This document shows, piece after piece, positions 8,846 through 16,582 of a DNA stretch of 64,000 bases. Source of the DNA: an uncultured Cohaesibacter sp. Lineage in GTDB: Bacteria > Pseudomonadota > Alphaproteobacteria > Rhizobiales > Cohaesibacteraceae. The DNA is taken from NCBI RefSeq assembly GCF_963667045.1, contig NZ_OY762934.1, forward strand, positions 936,510 through 1,000,509, read 5' to 3'. The position numbers and the translations under genes are program-made. Positions within the stretch are counted from its first letter, which is position 1; each line of letters begins with the position of its first letter. The notes beneath the pieces are model-generated. The model saw only the letters and a program-made list of their open reading frames with translations, was not told where the DNA came from and ran no database searches.

Positions 8846-10744
8846 TCAGGCGACCTTGTTTGTCTTCAATGTCATTGTCGTGGCGTCTGTTTTTGCCAAG
8901 GAAGTATCCTTTGGCGATTGCTGATCCGCATCATCTGTGTTGGCTGCGGCCATGTCCAGAGGCAGCGTGATGGTAACGGTCGTCCCCTTGCCCAGCTCGC
9001 TGTCGATCACCATGTGACCGTGCTGAAGACCGACGAGGCCCTGCACAATCGAAAGGCCGATACCGGCACCTTCAAAGCGACGCTGCAAGCTGCTTTCTGC
9101 CTGAACGAAGGGCTTTCCTAGTTTGGGAATATCCTTCTTGTCAATGCCAATCCCGTTATCAGAAACAACAAGTTCAATCTGACCGTCCAACAGCTGCCTA
9201 CGCTTGTTGCGGGCCTGTCGGACCGAGACCATGACCTTGTTGCCGCGATCGCTGAATTTCAGCGCATTGGCGATCAGGTTCAGCAAAATCTGACGGCAGG
9301 CGCGCGGATCAAGATAGGCTTCTGAGGCATCAAGGTCATTCTTGCAAAAGAGCGCGATGCCCCGCATTTCGGCATCTCCCTGCATCATCTTGCAGCAACT
9401 CTCGGACAGATCAACGATGTCGAACGGCTGCGGCGCCACCTCGAAATTGCCCGACTCAAGACGCGACATATCGAGCAGTGCATTGACCAGCTGGAGAAGA
9501 TGGTTGCCGCCCTTGTGAATCAGTTCGGCATATTCAACACTCTTGGCCTCATTGTTGTGAATGAGATCAGGATGGCTGAGAATTTCGGAAAACCCGATGA
9601 TGGTGTTGAGCGGCGTGCGCAGCTCATGCGTCACATTGGCCAGAAAGCGTGTCTTGCTTTCATTGGCCTGCTCGGCTTCGGCTCGCGCCTCTTCCATGGC
9701 AGACTGCTGCAGCTTGCGTTTGCTGATGTCCCGCGTTGAAGCGATGGCCCCGATGATCACACCGAGCTCGTCGCGTTCCGGCGCACAGGTCATCTCGCAC
9801 CAGCGCAGCCGATCTCCGCGAACAGCCTCGCCAGATTGCTCTTCCGACAAGGCTTCTTCAGCCATGATACGCACTTCAACCGTCACCGGCTGTTTTTCGT
9901 CCTCACCACGGTTCATGCAGTCAGACAATGCCTGCAGGAAAGCCGGACGATCCGGAATGTGGATCTTCTGGAACAGCCCGTTGCCCATCAGGCTTTCGGG
10001 CTTGGCATTGACGAGCCGTTCCGCCGTAGGCGAAGCAAAGGTCACATCACCACTACGGTCGTGGCGGGTGATCATGTCGGAAACCGTGTCGGCAATGGAG
10101 CGATAGCGCATTTCTTCGGCCTGCAATTCGCAAAGCCGCCCGCGATGCAGAAATTCAACGCGAATGGCCAGGAGCCCGGCATAGAGCACAGCGGCCATGA
10201 CAGACATGGCACCGACGAGCGACAGTCCGACCTCGCCCAGCGGTGCCGGGTGCAGCACACCTGTCGCTTCACTAGCGCTCAGGGCACCGAAAGCCACAAA
10301 GCAGATAAGAAGAGACTGCTTGATGATCTTGCGGCTGTTTGATAGCGCGACTTCCAGTGGTATGACACCAAGCCAGACGAGATGAGGCGATTGCAATCCG
10401 CCAGTCATGGTCGCAATCCAGACGATGAATGCTGCGGTGGTGGTCGCTGTCAGAAGGAAAGCGTTGGCCAGATTGCCGGTTCTCGAAAGATAGAATACGG
10501 AAAGCAGCGGAGCGAGCATCCAGAGCGGCAACAGAGCCAAGCCGGACACGCCAGCATCCATTGGGCTGGTTGCGGCCAGAATGACAATTGGCAGGGAAGC
10601 CAACGCCAGCGCACCGACAGCCAGATGGATACCGATGAACCAGGCGTGACGCGCCTTTTCGCTTTCACACAGTTTGCCCGGTTCAAACAAAAGACTGTCA
10701 ATGACAGACCGAAGGGGCGACTTGTCCCAAAAGGCGTCGAGCAC
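8846..10744 (-). CDS. PAS-domain membrane histidine kinase, DivJ-like
   Basis: A 632-residue sensor kinase starting at a GTG (10744) with GAGG 7 bases upstream. The N-terminal 230 residues form about six hydrophobic helices opening with KARHAWFIGIHLAVGALALA, an arrangement like DivJ. A PAS domain follows (MRYRSIADTVSDMITRHDRS to about residue 360). The HisKA site is THELRTPLNTIIGFSE with phosphoacceptor His373. The HATPase domain has an N box (LLNLIANALKFSD), a G1 box (VVSDNGIGI) and a G2 region (FEGAGIGLSIVQGLVG). DivJ/PleC-type kinases act on DivK and so on CtrA. No response regulator lies beside it, which fits this family. The assignment to DivJ rather than PleC or PdhS is my inference. 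Confidence 0.88.
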   Translation of the reverse strand: MLDAFWDKSPLRSVIDSLLFEPGKLCESEKARHAWFIGIHLAVGALALASLPIVILAATSPMDAGVSGLALLPLWMLAPLLSVFYLSRTGNLANAFLLTATTTAAFIVWIATMTGGLQSPHLVWLGVIPLEVALSNSRKIIKQSLLICFVAFGALSASEATGVLHPAPLGEVGLSLVGAMSVMAAVLYAGLLAIRVEFLHRGRLCELQAEEMRYRSIADTVSDMITRHDRSGDVTFASPTAERLVNAKPESLMGNGLFQKIHIPDRPAFLQALSDCMNRGEDEKQPVTVEVRIMAEEALSEEQSGEAVRGDRLRWCEMTCAPERDELGVIIGAIASTRDISKRKLQQSAMEEARAEAEQANESKTRFLANVTHELRTPLNTIIGFSEILSHPDLIHNNEAKSVEYAELIHKGGNHLLQLVNALLDMSRLESGNFEVAPQPFDIVDLSESCCKMMQGDAEMRGIALFCKNDLDASEAYLDPRACRQILLNLIANALKFSDRGNKVMVSVRQARNKRRQLLDGQIELVVSDNGIGIDKKDIPKLGKPFVQAESSLQRRFEGAGIGLSIVQGLVGLQHGHMVIDSELGKGTTVTITLPLDMAAANTDDADQQSPKDTSLAKTDATTMTLKTNKVA

Positions 10745-11354
10745 GATTTAACCTCACCTGGCTTATGGTCCTCTTTGAAGGAAGCCATAAAAATACGCAA
10801 TACAAACACAGGTTGTCGACCTTTTGGCCGGCAGGCAGCGTTGGCCCTAGATTGCCACGCAGACTTTTAAGGAACGCTAAAAAAGCAGTCCCCTCCCCAC
10901 CACTTCTTATGATGAACAATTGGTTTTTGCCATTTCCGGCATAAAAACGCTCTGTATGGTTAACAATTCCATAGCGCGAACAAACAACACCTCGAGAGAC
11001 GCCATATATTTCAATATTTTAATCGCAGTGCACAGCTGTTTACAGTTTCCGTCGCCGCTTCTCTCCGCTTGCTAACAACACGCAATCGGAGCTTTCGCGT
11101 TAAGGATAAAAGGGCCGGTTTCTGCCCTTCCGGAGAGAGGTAAACAGAAGCTTGCAAGATAGATCGAATTTGAATCTATTTTGACTCTTTCTTTCAAACT
11201 GCTTTTGACACCCTTGAGCTATCTTGAAGCAATCAGTGAGGGTATCCGGTTCAGGAAATCACCAATCCGCAAGAGATTGAGCCCGCCGCTGAAATGGACG
11301 AAGGCGCCTGACAGATAACGGGAAGGCGCATGTGGGAATTGAAAGGGCACGGGA
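10745..11354. other. Long intergenic region between divergent genes
   Basis: About 610 bases with no convincing gene. It holds the promoter of the DivJ-like kinase operon (minus) and of the DUF5330 gene (plus). A TTGACA at 11205-11210 is a possible -35 element for DUF5330, but the -10 hexamer 17 bases later (AGCAAT) is poor. A near match to a CtrA box (TTAA-N7-TAAA) lies at about 10868. Several small hairpins occur, none with a U-tract. Confidence 0.35.
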
Positions 11355-11735
11355 ATGTCATTTCTTATCAGAGCCGCTTTCTGGCTGTCGCTGGTCATTC
11401 TGATCCTTCCAGCGGACAAGGAAAGCACAACAGACGCAGCAAGGCTATCCACCTCGGAAGCCATGGTTGCGGCTCAGGCAACGTTCAGGGATTTTACTTC
11501 ATTCTGCTCGCGGCAGCCTGAAGTCTGCGCGGCGGGTGAAGTTGCCATTGAGAATTTCTCGGCCAAGGCACGATACGGCGCAAAGCAGCTCTATTTGTAT
11601 CTGGATGGGGACGAAGCGGAATCATCTCCGTCAGACGAGGCAACCGTCAAGGACGTTGCCATGAACAATGTGGTTCCAACAGGTCAGGAACGCGACCAGA
11701 AGGCACTGAAGGCCTTGGTCCTTCAAGCTCAGTAA
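11355..11735 (+). CDS. DUF5330 domain-containing protein, secreted
   Basis: A 126-residue protein with an N-terminal hydrophobic signal or anchor (LIRAAFWLSLVILILPAD) and a short domain containing two cysteines (FTSFCSRQPEVCAAG) that could form a disulfide. The pattern STSEAMVAAQATFRDFTSFC is characteristic of DUF5330, a small family I associate with Hyphomicrobiales. The start ATG has AAAGGG 7 bases upstream. The function is unknown. It is a single gene, followed by a 200-base region with strong secondary structure. Confidence 0.75.
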   Translation: MSFLIRAAFWLSLVILILPADKESTTDAARLSTSEAMVAAQATFRDFTSFCSRQPEVCAAGEVAIENFSAKARYGAKQLYLYLDGDEAESSPSDEATVKDVAMNNVVPTGQERDQKALKALVLQAQ

Positions 11736-11976
11736 ACCACATCTGCGGGCCTTGTCTCGTGAATGGAAACTGAGAAATCATAGCGAATTTCGGTTCTTGT
11801 TCTACCCCATAGGGCAAGTCCGAACTCCAGGTCGGAGGGTTGAAATAGTCTCAATTGTTAATCACTGACAACGGCCTCATCATCCGTGACTATTTCAACT
11901 ATCTGACCGTACTCGTCCCACTGGGCCAGTGGCCGCGCCGAAATGAACCGCCCTTCATTTCGGCGCTTTCTTTTTG
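11736..11976 (+). ncRNA. Structured transcript region, possible small RNA or long 3' UTR
   Basis: Three hairpins stand in order: a small one (TCCGA/TCGGA near 11819-11836); a perfect 12-bp stem (GTTGAAATAGTC at 11839-11850 with GACTATTTCAAC at 11888-11899); and a perfect 13-bp terminator (11935-11966). No open frame covers them convincingly. It is either an independent sRNA or the 3' UTR of DUF5330. I cannot match it to a named RNA family. Confidence 0.35.
11935..11976 (+). terminator. Strong rho-independent terminator
   Basis: GCGCCGAAATGAA (11935-11947) and TTCATTTCGGCGC (11954-11966) form a perfect 13-bp stem with a 6-base loop, followed by TTTCTTTTTG. It ends transcription about 105 bases before sufE. 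Confidence 0.88.
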
Positions 11977-12081
11977 TGTGACAAGAAACCCTGCTCTGAC
12001 GCACACAAGGGTTGCCCCTTGCGTTGGCCTTCATTAGGGTAGCTCTATCCAGAATGGCCAATTCAAAAAATCGAGACTGTC

Positions 12082-12504
12082 ATGCCCCTGACGATTGATG
12101 AAATCATCGAGAATTTTTCCTTCATTGATGACTGGGAAGAGCGCTATCGTTATGTCATCGAGCTTGGACGCGAGCTTGAGGACCTGCCGCAAGAGGCCAT
12201 GAATGCTCAGAACAAGGTCGAAGGCTGTGTGTCCCAGGTGTGGTTGACCACGACCATCTCGGGCGATAGCAACAATCCGACCCTGACCTTTGAAGGTGAT
12301 AGTGACGCTCACATCGTCAAGGGACTAGTGGCAATCGCTCTGGCGACCTTTTCGGGCAAGACTGCCCAGGAAATCCTCGATACCGATGCCGATGCGATTT
12401 TCGATCAGATAGGGCTGCGTGACCATCTGACCCCCCAACGATCCAACGGCCTTTCAGCAATGATTGGTCGCATCAAGGCCGATGCGCAGAAAGCATTGGG
12501 GTGA
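12082..12504 (+). CDS. sufE: SufE family cysteine desulfuration protein
   Basis: A 140-residue sulfur-acceptor protein. SufE takes persulfide sulfur from the desulfurase SufS and passes it on for Fe-S cluster assembly in the cytoplasm. The family signature is clear: a helical N-terminus (TIDEIIENFSFIDDWEERYRY), then NKVEGCVSQVW with the acceptor Cys49, then a basic C-terminal helix (RSNGLSAMIGRIKADAQKAL). Length matches the family. It is not next to other suf genes here. The start ATG lacks a strong ribosome-binding site. Confidence 0.93.
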   Translation: MPLTIDEIIENFSFIDDWEERYRYVIELGRELEDLPQEAMNAQNKVEGCVSQVWLTTTISGDSNNPTLTFEGDSDAHIVKGLVAIALATFSGKTAQEILDTDADAIFDQIGLRDHLTPQRSNGLSAMIGRIKADAQKALG

Positions 12505-12581
12505 GAGGGCCCAAGTGTTGACCCCTCATGCCGGTCTGCCTGGTTATCTGCCTCACCACGTTGATTGACGAGCCCGAACCT

Positions 12582-13442
12582 TCAGGAAAGGTTCGGACGA
12601 TAGTCTTTCGTGCCCCAGTGCCGGAAGGGATTGTGCTCCGGCCCCCGGGCTTCATCTGACAGGCCATAATGGCGGGCCAGTTGGCTCAGGGCCAATGACA
12701 TGACCAGCTTGGCAGACCGAGCCGGCCAGTGACGATCCCGCTCCAGCTCTTCCAACCCCTTGAGAAAGCAGCAGAAGTCGATCAGCGGGTCGGCCAGTTC
12801 CTCACCGACTGACTTCACCGCCTTGCGAAAGCGGGTCTGCGCGTCGAGGGCTCCCTCACCGAGGTCCTTGCCTGCTCTTGCCTTGCGCGCATTTCTGGAA
12901 ACAGCCCCTTCCGTTTCCCCGATCCTCTGCCAGTTGATGCCAAGTGCTGGCGCGATCTGACCTCGCTCGAAGTCCCGGCGCAGACGCTCACCCGCTTCCA
13001 CCTGGCTTGCACCCAGGTAGTTGCTGCCATCGCTGCGCTTGCGGCTTGCAAGCTGCAGTAACGGACTCTCGGCTCTCCTGGAAGCAGGCGTAGCCTTGTG
13101 ATCAGACCGTGAAGAGGCTCCGCTCAGTTTGAAGGGGGACTTGTATTGATCGGACATTTCTTCATCTACCCTTGAACTTTGCGAAAGACGCTGTTCATCC
13201 CTTGCGAGCCTGTCACGCCTCAAAACATGCCTGCCTGCGGCGGTCAGTCCCGGTCCTTCAACCTTTAGCTCGATCCAACCTCGCTGCAGGAGGATTTCCC
13301 TCAGTGGGTCATGGCTGTCAGCCTGTACACCTTCGGGTGCTCTTGCGATTTCGATCAAAGCCTCCCTCAGGGGCTCGCTGATGGGGTAATCTGTTTCTTG
13401 GCCATAGTCTCTTGAACACACGGGCTTTGACTGTTCAACCAT
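12582..13442 (-). CDS. DUF6456 domain-containing protein
   Basis: A 286-residue protein. The C-terminal half is DUF6456: EAGERLRRDFERGQIAPALG, then LDAQTRFRKAVKSVGEELAD, FCCFLKGLEELERDRHWPAR and LALSQLARHYGLSD. The N-terminal half looks like a winged-helix segment (REILLQRGWIELKVEGPGLTAAGRHVLRR), followed by a charged linker. This suggests a DNA-binding or regulatory protein, but no function is known. It begins one base after the stop of the DnaA-C-like gene (13444), so the two form an operon. Confidence 0.8.
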   Translation of the reverse strand: MVEQSKPVCSRDYGQETDYPISEPLREALIEIARAPEGVQADSHDPLREILLQRGWIELKVEGPGLTAAGRHVLRRDRLARDEQRLSQSSRVDEEMSDQYKSPFKLSGASSRSDHKATPASRRAESPLLQLASRKRSDGSNYLGASQVEAGERLRRDFERGQIAPALGINWQRIGETEGAVSRNARKARAGKDLGEGALDAQTRFRKAVKSVGEELADPLIDFCCFLKGLEELERDRHWPARSAKLVMSLALSQLARHYGLSDEARGPEHNPFRHWGTKDYRPNLS

Positions 13443-13443
13443 G

Positions 13444-13860
13444 TCAACCAGCCCTCTTGCGGGTCAGCGGGGTGACCAGCATGATGGTCTCCAATGCGCT
13501 TTCCAGACTGTTGATGAGCAACTCGGTCTCTTCATCCTCGCGCCGGTCTTCTACCACCCGGCAAGCATAGGCTACGGTTGTCCGGTCTCTCTGATAATGC
13601 CCGGCGATATCCTTGAGAGGATAGCTCAGACAAACATGGCTCAGATACATAGCCACCTGCCGGGCAAAAGCGACGCTCTTGCGACAGCGAGTGCCCGCAT
13701 GCAGGGCACTGCGCGGCAGGCGATAGGTTCTGGCGACAAGCTCATCGACAAGTTCCAAAGCAGCAATACTGGCTCCGGTCGCGGAAGCTCTTGCCTTCTC
13801 TTCTACTCCGCCATGCCGGAATATCTCACCACATTCAGTATTCAGTCCAGTTTCCATCAT
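13444..13860 (-). CDS. DnaA domain IV-like helix-turn-helix protein
   Basis: A 138-residue protein without the ATPase part of DnaA. Residues about 35-115 resemble the DnaA C-terminal DNA-binding domain: VDELVARTYRLPRSALHAG, then RQVAMYLSHVCLSYPLKDIA and GHYQRDRTTVAYACRVVEDR, the last corresponding to the signature helix that reads DnaA boxes. It could bind DNA as a regulator or compete at DnaA boxes; that is inference. Start at 13860 or the adjacent ATG at 13857, with GGAG just upstream. A perfect 14-bp inverted repeat lies about 20-70 bases upstream and may be its own operator. Confidence 0.78.
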   Translation of the reverse strand: MMETGLNTECGEIFRHGGVEEKARASATGASIAALELVDELVARTYRLPRSALHAGTRCRKSVAFARQVAMYLSHVCLSYPLKDIAGHYQRDRTTVAYACRVVEDRREDEETELLINSLESALETIMLVTPLTRKRAG

Positions 13861-13881
13861 ACTCTCCGCTCACTATTTTCT

Positions 13882-13929
13882 CTCATTGGTTGTATTTCTT
13901 GACATTTTAAACAATATACAACCAATGAG
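13882..13929. promoter_or_regulatory. 14-bp perfect inverted repeat, likely operator
   Basis: CTCATTGGTTGTAT (13882-13895) and ATACAACCAATGAG (13916-13929) are exact inverted copies separated by a 20-base AT-rich spacer that contains TTGACA on the plus strand and TAAAAT on the minus strand. It lies between the DnaA-C-like gene (minus) and the DUF6477-like gene (plus), where a shared operator would be expected. Confidence 0.5.
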
Positions 13930-14107
13930 GGAGTGAGGAATAAAATCCTATTAAAATTTGATGCAAGAATTGAAGCTGATAGAGAAAAGCAATGGAAATC
14001 CCAGCTGTTTGTGCCTGCCTGCCTTTCTCAGCTGACGTCACAGCTCGAAATTCGCCTCCCCTTATGCCCCTTATTCACCCGCCGGAGCAGAGAGAGACAA
14101 TTGCTGC

Positions 14108-14530
14108 ATGACACGTTTCAAACAGCAGTCCCAAGCGGACCCGGGCGTCTTGTCTTTCGCGAGAGGCAAAGACAAGACCCCACCCTCCCCGACTTCCTTG
14201 CATGAAAAAGGCCCGTCCGGATCGTCATCCCCCGAAGCAGACTGCGGTCTTCCAGCACAAGACCATCCGACCTATTTGCGCAGCATGATACGGTGTGGAG
14301 AACGGGACTATGTCCGCCAAAGGGATCTGCCCGGTCTGCTGCATCTGTTTCCAAGTGAAATCGACAGGCTCGAAAAAGGCTGCCCGGGAATCATCATCAG
14401 GAAGATCATGCTGGCATTACGAGCGGAAAGACGCAGGGGGCAAAGCGGCCACTATCGCTATTCCCTAATGCGCCACATCGGCCTGATGCAGGCACTGGGC
14501 GCAGAAACAGCTAACCAGGATCGTCAATAA
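14108..14530 (+). CDS. DUF6477-like conserved hypothetical protein
   Basis: A 140-residue protein. Residues about 1-55 are low-complexity (Ser, Pro, Gln). The conserved part is the C-terminal 85 residues: YLRSMIRCGERDYVRQRDLP, then a short variable region, and ALRAERRRGQSGHYRYSLMR followed by HIGLMQALGAE. This resembles the DUF6477 pattern (arginine-rich helix, DYxRxRDL, GxxxYsxxRHIxxLxAL). No function is known. The ATG at 14108 has no good ribosome-binding site, so the true start may be internal. It is divergent from the DnaA-C-like/DUF6456 pair. Confidence 0.5.
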   Translation: MTRFKQQSQADPGVLSFARGKDKTPPSPTSLHEKGPSGSSSPEADCGLPAQDHPTYLRSMIRCGERDYVRQRDLPGLLHLFPSEIDRLEKGCPGIIIRKIMLALRAERRRGQSGHYRYSLMRHIGLMQALGAETANQDRQ

Positions 14531-14572
14531 AAAGAAGAATCGGCAACTTGTAGAAGGGCAGGACCGAAGATC

Positions 14573-14605
14573 CCACAAAAGAAAAGGCAGCCTGTGAGCT
14601 GCCTT
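14573..14605 (-). terminator. Terminator of mucR (minus strand)
   Basis: AAGGCAGC (14584-14591) pairs with GCTGCCTT (14598-14605) around a 6-base loop. Read on the minus strand the stem is followed by TTTTCTTTTG. On the plus strand only TTGTTC follows, so it may also act weakly for the convergent gene. Confidence 0.65.
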
Positions 14606-14655
14606 GTTCATACCCTGACGCAGAAAAGACTGCGCGACACCTGACACAATCAGGT

Positions 14656-15069
14656 CTATTTCTTGCGACGCTGCTGGCCCAGACCCATTTTCTTTGCGAG
14701 ACTGGAGCGTGCTTCTGCATAGCTTGGGGCAACCATTGGATAGTCTGCAGGCAAGCCCCACTTTTCCCGATATTCTTCAGGAGACAGATTGTAGTGGGTG
14801 CGCAGATGGCGCTTCAAGGACTTGAATTTCTTGCCGTCTTCCAGACAGATGATATAGTCTGGCGTGATCGACTTCTTGACCGAGATTGCTGGTTTCGGAG
14901 CTTCGATGACTTCTTCAGATACAGGAGCTCGGGTATCTTCCAGAGCCTTGTAAATGTCGCCAATAAGACCCGAAAGATCATTTACCGGTACGGCATTATT
15001 GCTGACGTAAGCCGATACGATATCAGCAGTGAGCTCAATCAACACGTTGTTTTCTGCGTTTTCTGACAT
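14656..15069 (-). CDS. mucR: MucR/Ros-type zinc-finger transcriptional regulator
   Basis: A 137-residue regulator of the MucR/Ros family, which in rhizobia and Brucella binds AT-rich promoters and controls exopolysaccharide, motility and cell-cycle genes. The N-terminal helical region ([19 protein letters not shown]) mediates oligomerisation in the family. The zinc-finger region has C75, D78, H88 and H92 ([20 protein letters not shown]); Asp in the second position instead of Cys is usual for MucR proteins. It continues with [20 protein letters not shown] and a basic C-terminal tail (GLGQQRRKK). The upstream 300 bases are AT-rich, as expected for an autoregulated gene. Confidence 0.95.
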   Translation of the reverse strand: MSENAENNVLIELTADIVSAYVSNNAVPVNDLSGLIGDIYKALEDTRAPVSEEVIEAPKPAISVKKSITPDYIICLEDGKKFKSLKRHLRTHYNLSPEEYREKWGLPADYPMVAPSYAEARSSLAKKMGLGQQRRKK

Positions 15070-15378
15070 AATCCGGACATTCTTTCTAATTGATGCTCAA
15101 GATGATTAAGTTCCACTTGAACGATCTGGCACTCGACTGTTTGATACAAGAGTCACCAGTTTTGAAATCCATTGGGCTCATTGGTAATGTATCTATGTTT
15201 TTACTTCAAGAAATAATACACTTTTCTTAATAAGCTTGTGGGAAACCATGCTGCAGCACAAAATTTTGGAAGTAACACAAGTTTATATATGTGCCTGGAA
15301 ACAAAGTTAAGAAAAGGGAGTTTTCCGCAGAAACTCCCTTTTTATCGATTGGTTAAGGCCAAGATATAGAAAAATTAC
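15070..15378. other. AT-rich mucR promoter region and mnh operon 3' end
   Basis: About 310 bases without a gene. The right part holds the mnh terminator. The left and central part is AT-rich and precedes mucR, so it probably contains the mucR promoter and its own binding sites. No further repeat is evident. Confidence 0.4.
15311..15345 (-). terminator. Terminator of the mnh operon
   Basis: AAGGGAGTTT (15314-15323) and AAACTCCCTT (15331-15340) form a 10-bp perfect stem with a 7-base loop. On the minus strand it is followed by TTTTC, about 35 bases after the mnhG stop. Confidence 0.8.
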
Positions 15379-15744
15379 TTATTTTTCCGAATTCTTTTCC
15401 CTACTTTCTGCATATTCGTCAATTACTGTACCACCCCACGGTTTTGTTCCCGTGGAATATGCAGCTTTTGCGACTAGATGGGTGGTGATCGGCGTCGTCA
15501 GAAGAAAGAAGACAATACCCGCCAGAGCCCGCGAAAATACGTCAAATTCACCCGAATGCAGAGCCAGCGCAAGCAGCGCAATGCCAGACCCCAGCGTCCC
15601 AGCCTTGGATGCAGAGTGCATGCGGGTATAGACATCAGGAAATCGCAGCATGCCGATAGAGGCGGTCAAAACGAAGACCGCGCCAAGCAACAGCAAGAGC
15701 CCGACGAAGATGTCGAAAACCATGTCAAAGGTCATGCCAATCAT
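15379..15744 (-). CDS. mnhG: Mrp antiporter subunit G
   Basis: A 121-residue subunit of the multisubunit Na+(K+)/H+ antiporter. Three hydrophobic helices are visible: [35 protein letters not shown] and [20 protein letters not shown]. The segment [20 protein letters not shown] is the MnhG/PhaG signature. A hydrophilic tail of about 25 residues follows. It overlaps the mnhF stop codon by four bases (ATGA at 15741-15744) and is the last gene before the terminator. Confidence 0.94.
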   Translation of the reverse strand: MIGMTFDMVFDIFVGLLLLLGAVFVLTASIGMLRFPDVYTRMHSASKAGTLGSGIALLALALHSGEFDVFSRALAGIVFFLLTTPITTHLVAKAAYSTGTKPWGGTVIDEYAESREKNSEK

Positions 15745-16106
15745 TTTGTTCCCTCCAGTGCCTTCTTGGCGTCTGCATCAGCCATGGCGGCTTCTTCCTC
15801 GTCAAAGAATTCCGAATTGTCGCCGTGGTGCAGCACAAACCGGGCAAAGGCCAGCGTGGACAGGAAGCCGACCAGACCCAGCGCAATCGCGATATCGGTA
15901 TAGAGATAGAAGTTGGTCTTCACACCGATCACCGCGATGAAGCCGATCCCAACCGCAACGAGCATGTCCAGTCCAATGATCCGGTCGGCCAGTGTCGGCC
16001 CCTTGATAATGCGATAGGCCGTGAACAGGAACGACAGCGACAGGATCATCAGCGTCAGCAGAATTGCAACGTCGAGAAACGAGTACATGTTGATGAGCGG
16101 ATCCAT
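15741..16106 (-). CDS. mnhF: Mrp antiporter subunit F
   Basis: A 121-residue membrane subunit with three helices: [38 protein letters not shown] and [20 protein letters not shown]. The segment [16 protein letters not shown] is the family signature. Members are usually about 90 residues; this one carries an acidic tail of about 30 residues ([20 protein letters not shown]). It overlaps mnhE by one base (TGATG) and mnhG by four. Confidence 0.93.
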   Translation of the reverse strand: MDPLINMYSFLDVAILLTLMILSLSFLFTAYRIIKGPTLADRIIGLDMLVAVGIGFIAVIGVKTNFYLYTDIAIALGLVGFLSTLAFARFVLHHGDNSEFFDEEEAAMADADAKKALEGTK

Positions 16107-16582
16107 CAGCGGAAGGCCTCCATGATCTTGCGTTCAAAGCCGGTCTCGATGTCTTCGCGCATTTCTTCCAGATCATCGATCGTTATCGCATGGATATAGA
16201 GATACTTCTTGTCTTCAGAGACATCGACCGACAGCGTGCCCGGCGTCAGGGTGATAAGATTTGCAAGAATGGTGATTTCCAGATCCCTGTCCGTCTTCAG
16301 CTCATAGGCAAAGAAGCCGGGCTTGAGCTTGATGTTGGGACACACGGCCAGAATGGCCACCTTGGCAGCCGATTTGATCAATTCAACGATGAACAGGATG
16401 ATCAGGGCGACGATACGCTTGACGCGTTGGAAATACCGAAGTGTTCCCGCCTTTTCCCTGATGATGAACAGCACGATGGTGCCCAGCACAAAGCCGAAAA
16501 GCAGGTTCGGCACCGTGAAGGTCCCGCCGACGGCAGCCCAGATGAGGGCCAGCAGAACGTTGACAAGAAACAGATACTTCAT
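16106..16582 (-). CDS. mnhE: Mrp antiporter subunit E
   Basis: A 158-residue membrane subunit. Two N-terminal helices ([32 protein letters not shown]) and a third ([19 protein letters not shown]) precede a soluble domain with [20 protein letters not shown], the MnhE signature, and [20 protein letters not shown]. The start overlaps the mnhD stop by one base (TGATG at 16580-16584), so translation is coupled. Confidence 0.93.
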   Translation of the reverse strand: MKYLFLVNVLLALIWAAVGGTFTVPNLLFGFVLGTIVLFIIREKAGTLRYFQRVKRIVALIILFIVELIKSAAKVAILAVCPNIKLKPGFFAYELKTDRDLEITILANLITLTPGTLSVDVSEDKKYLYIHAITIDDLEEMREDIETGFERKIMEAFR

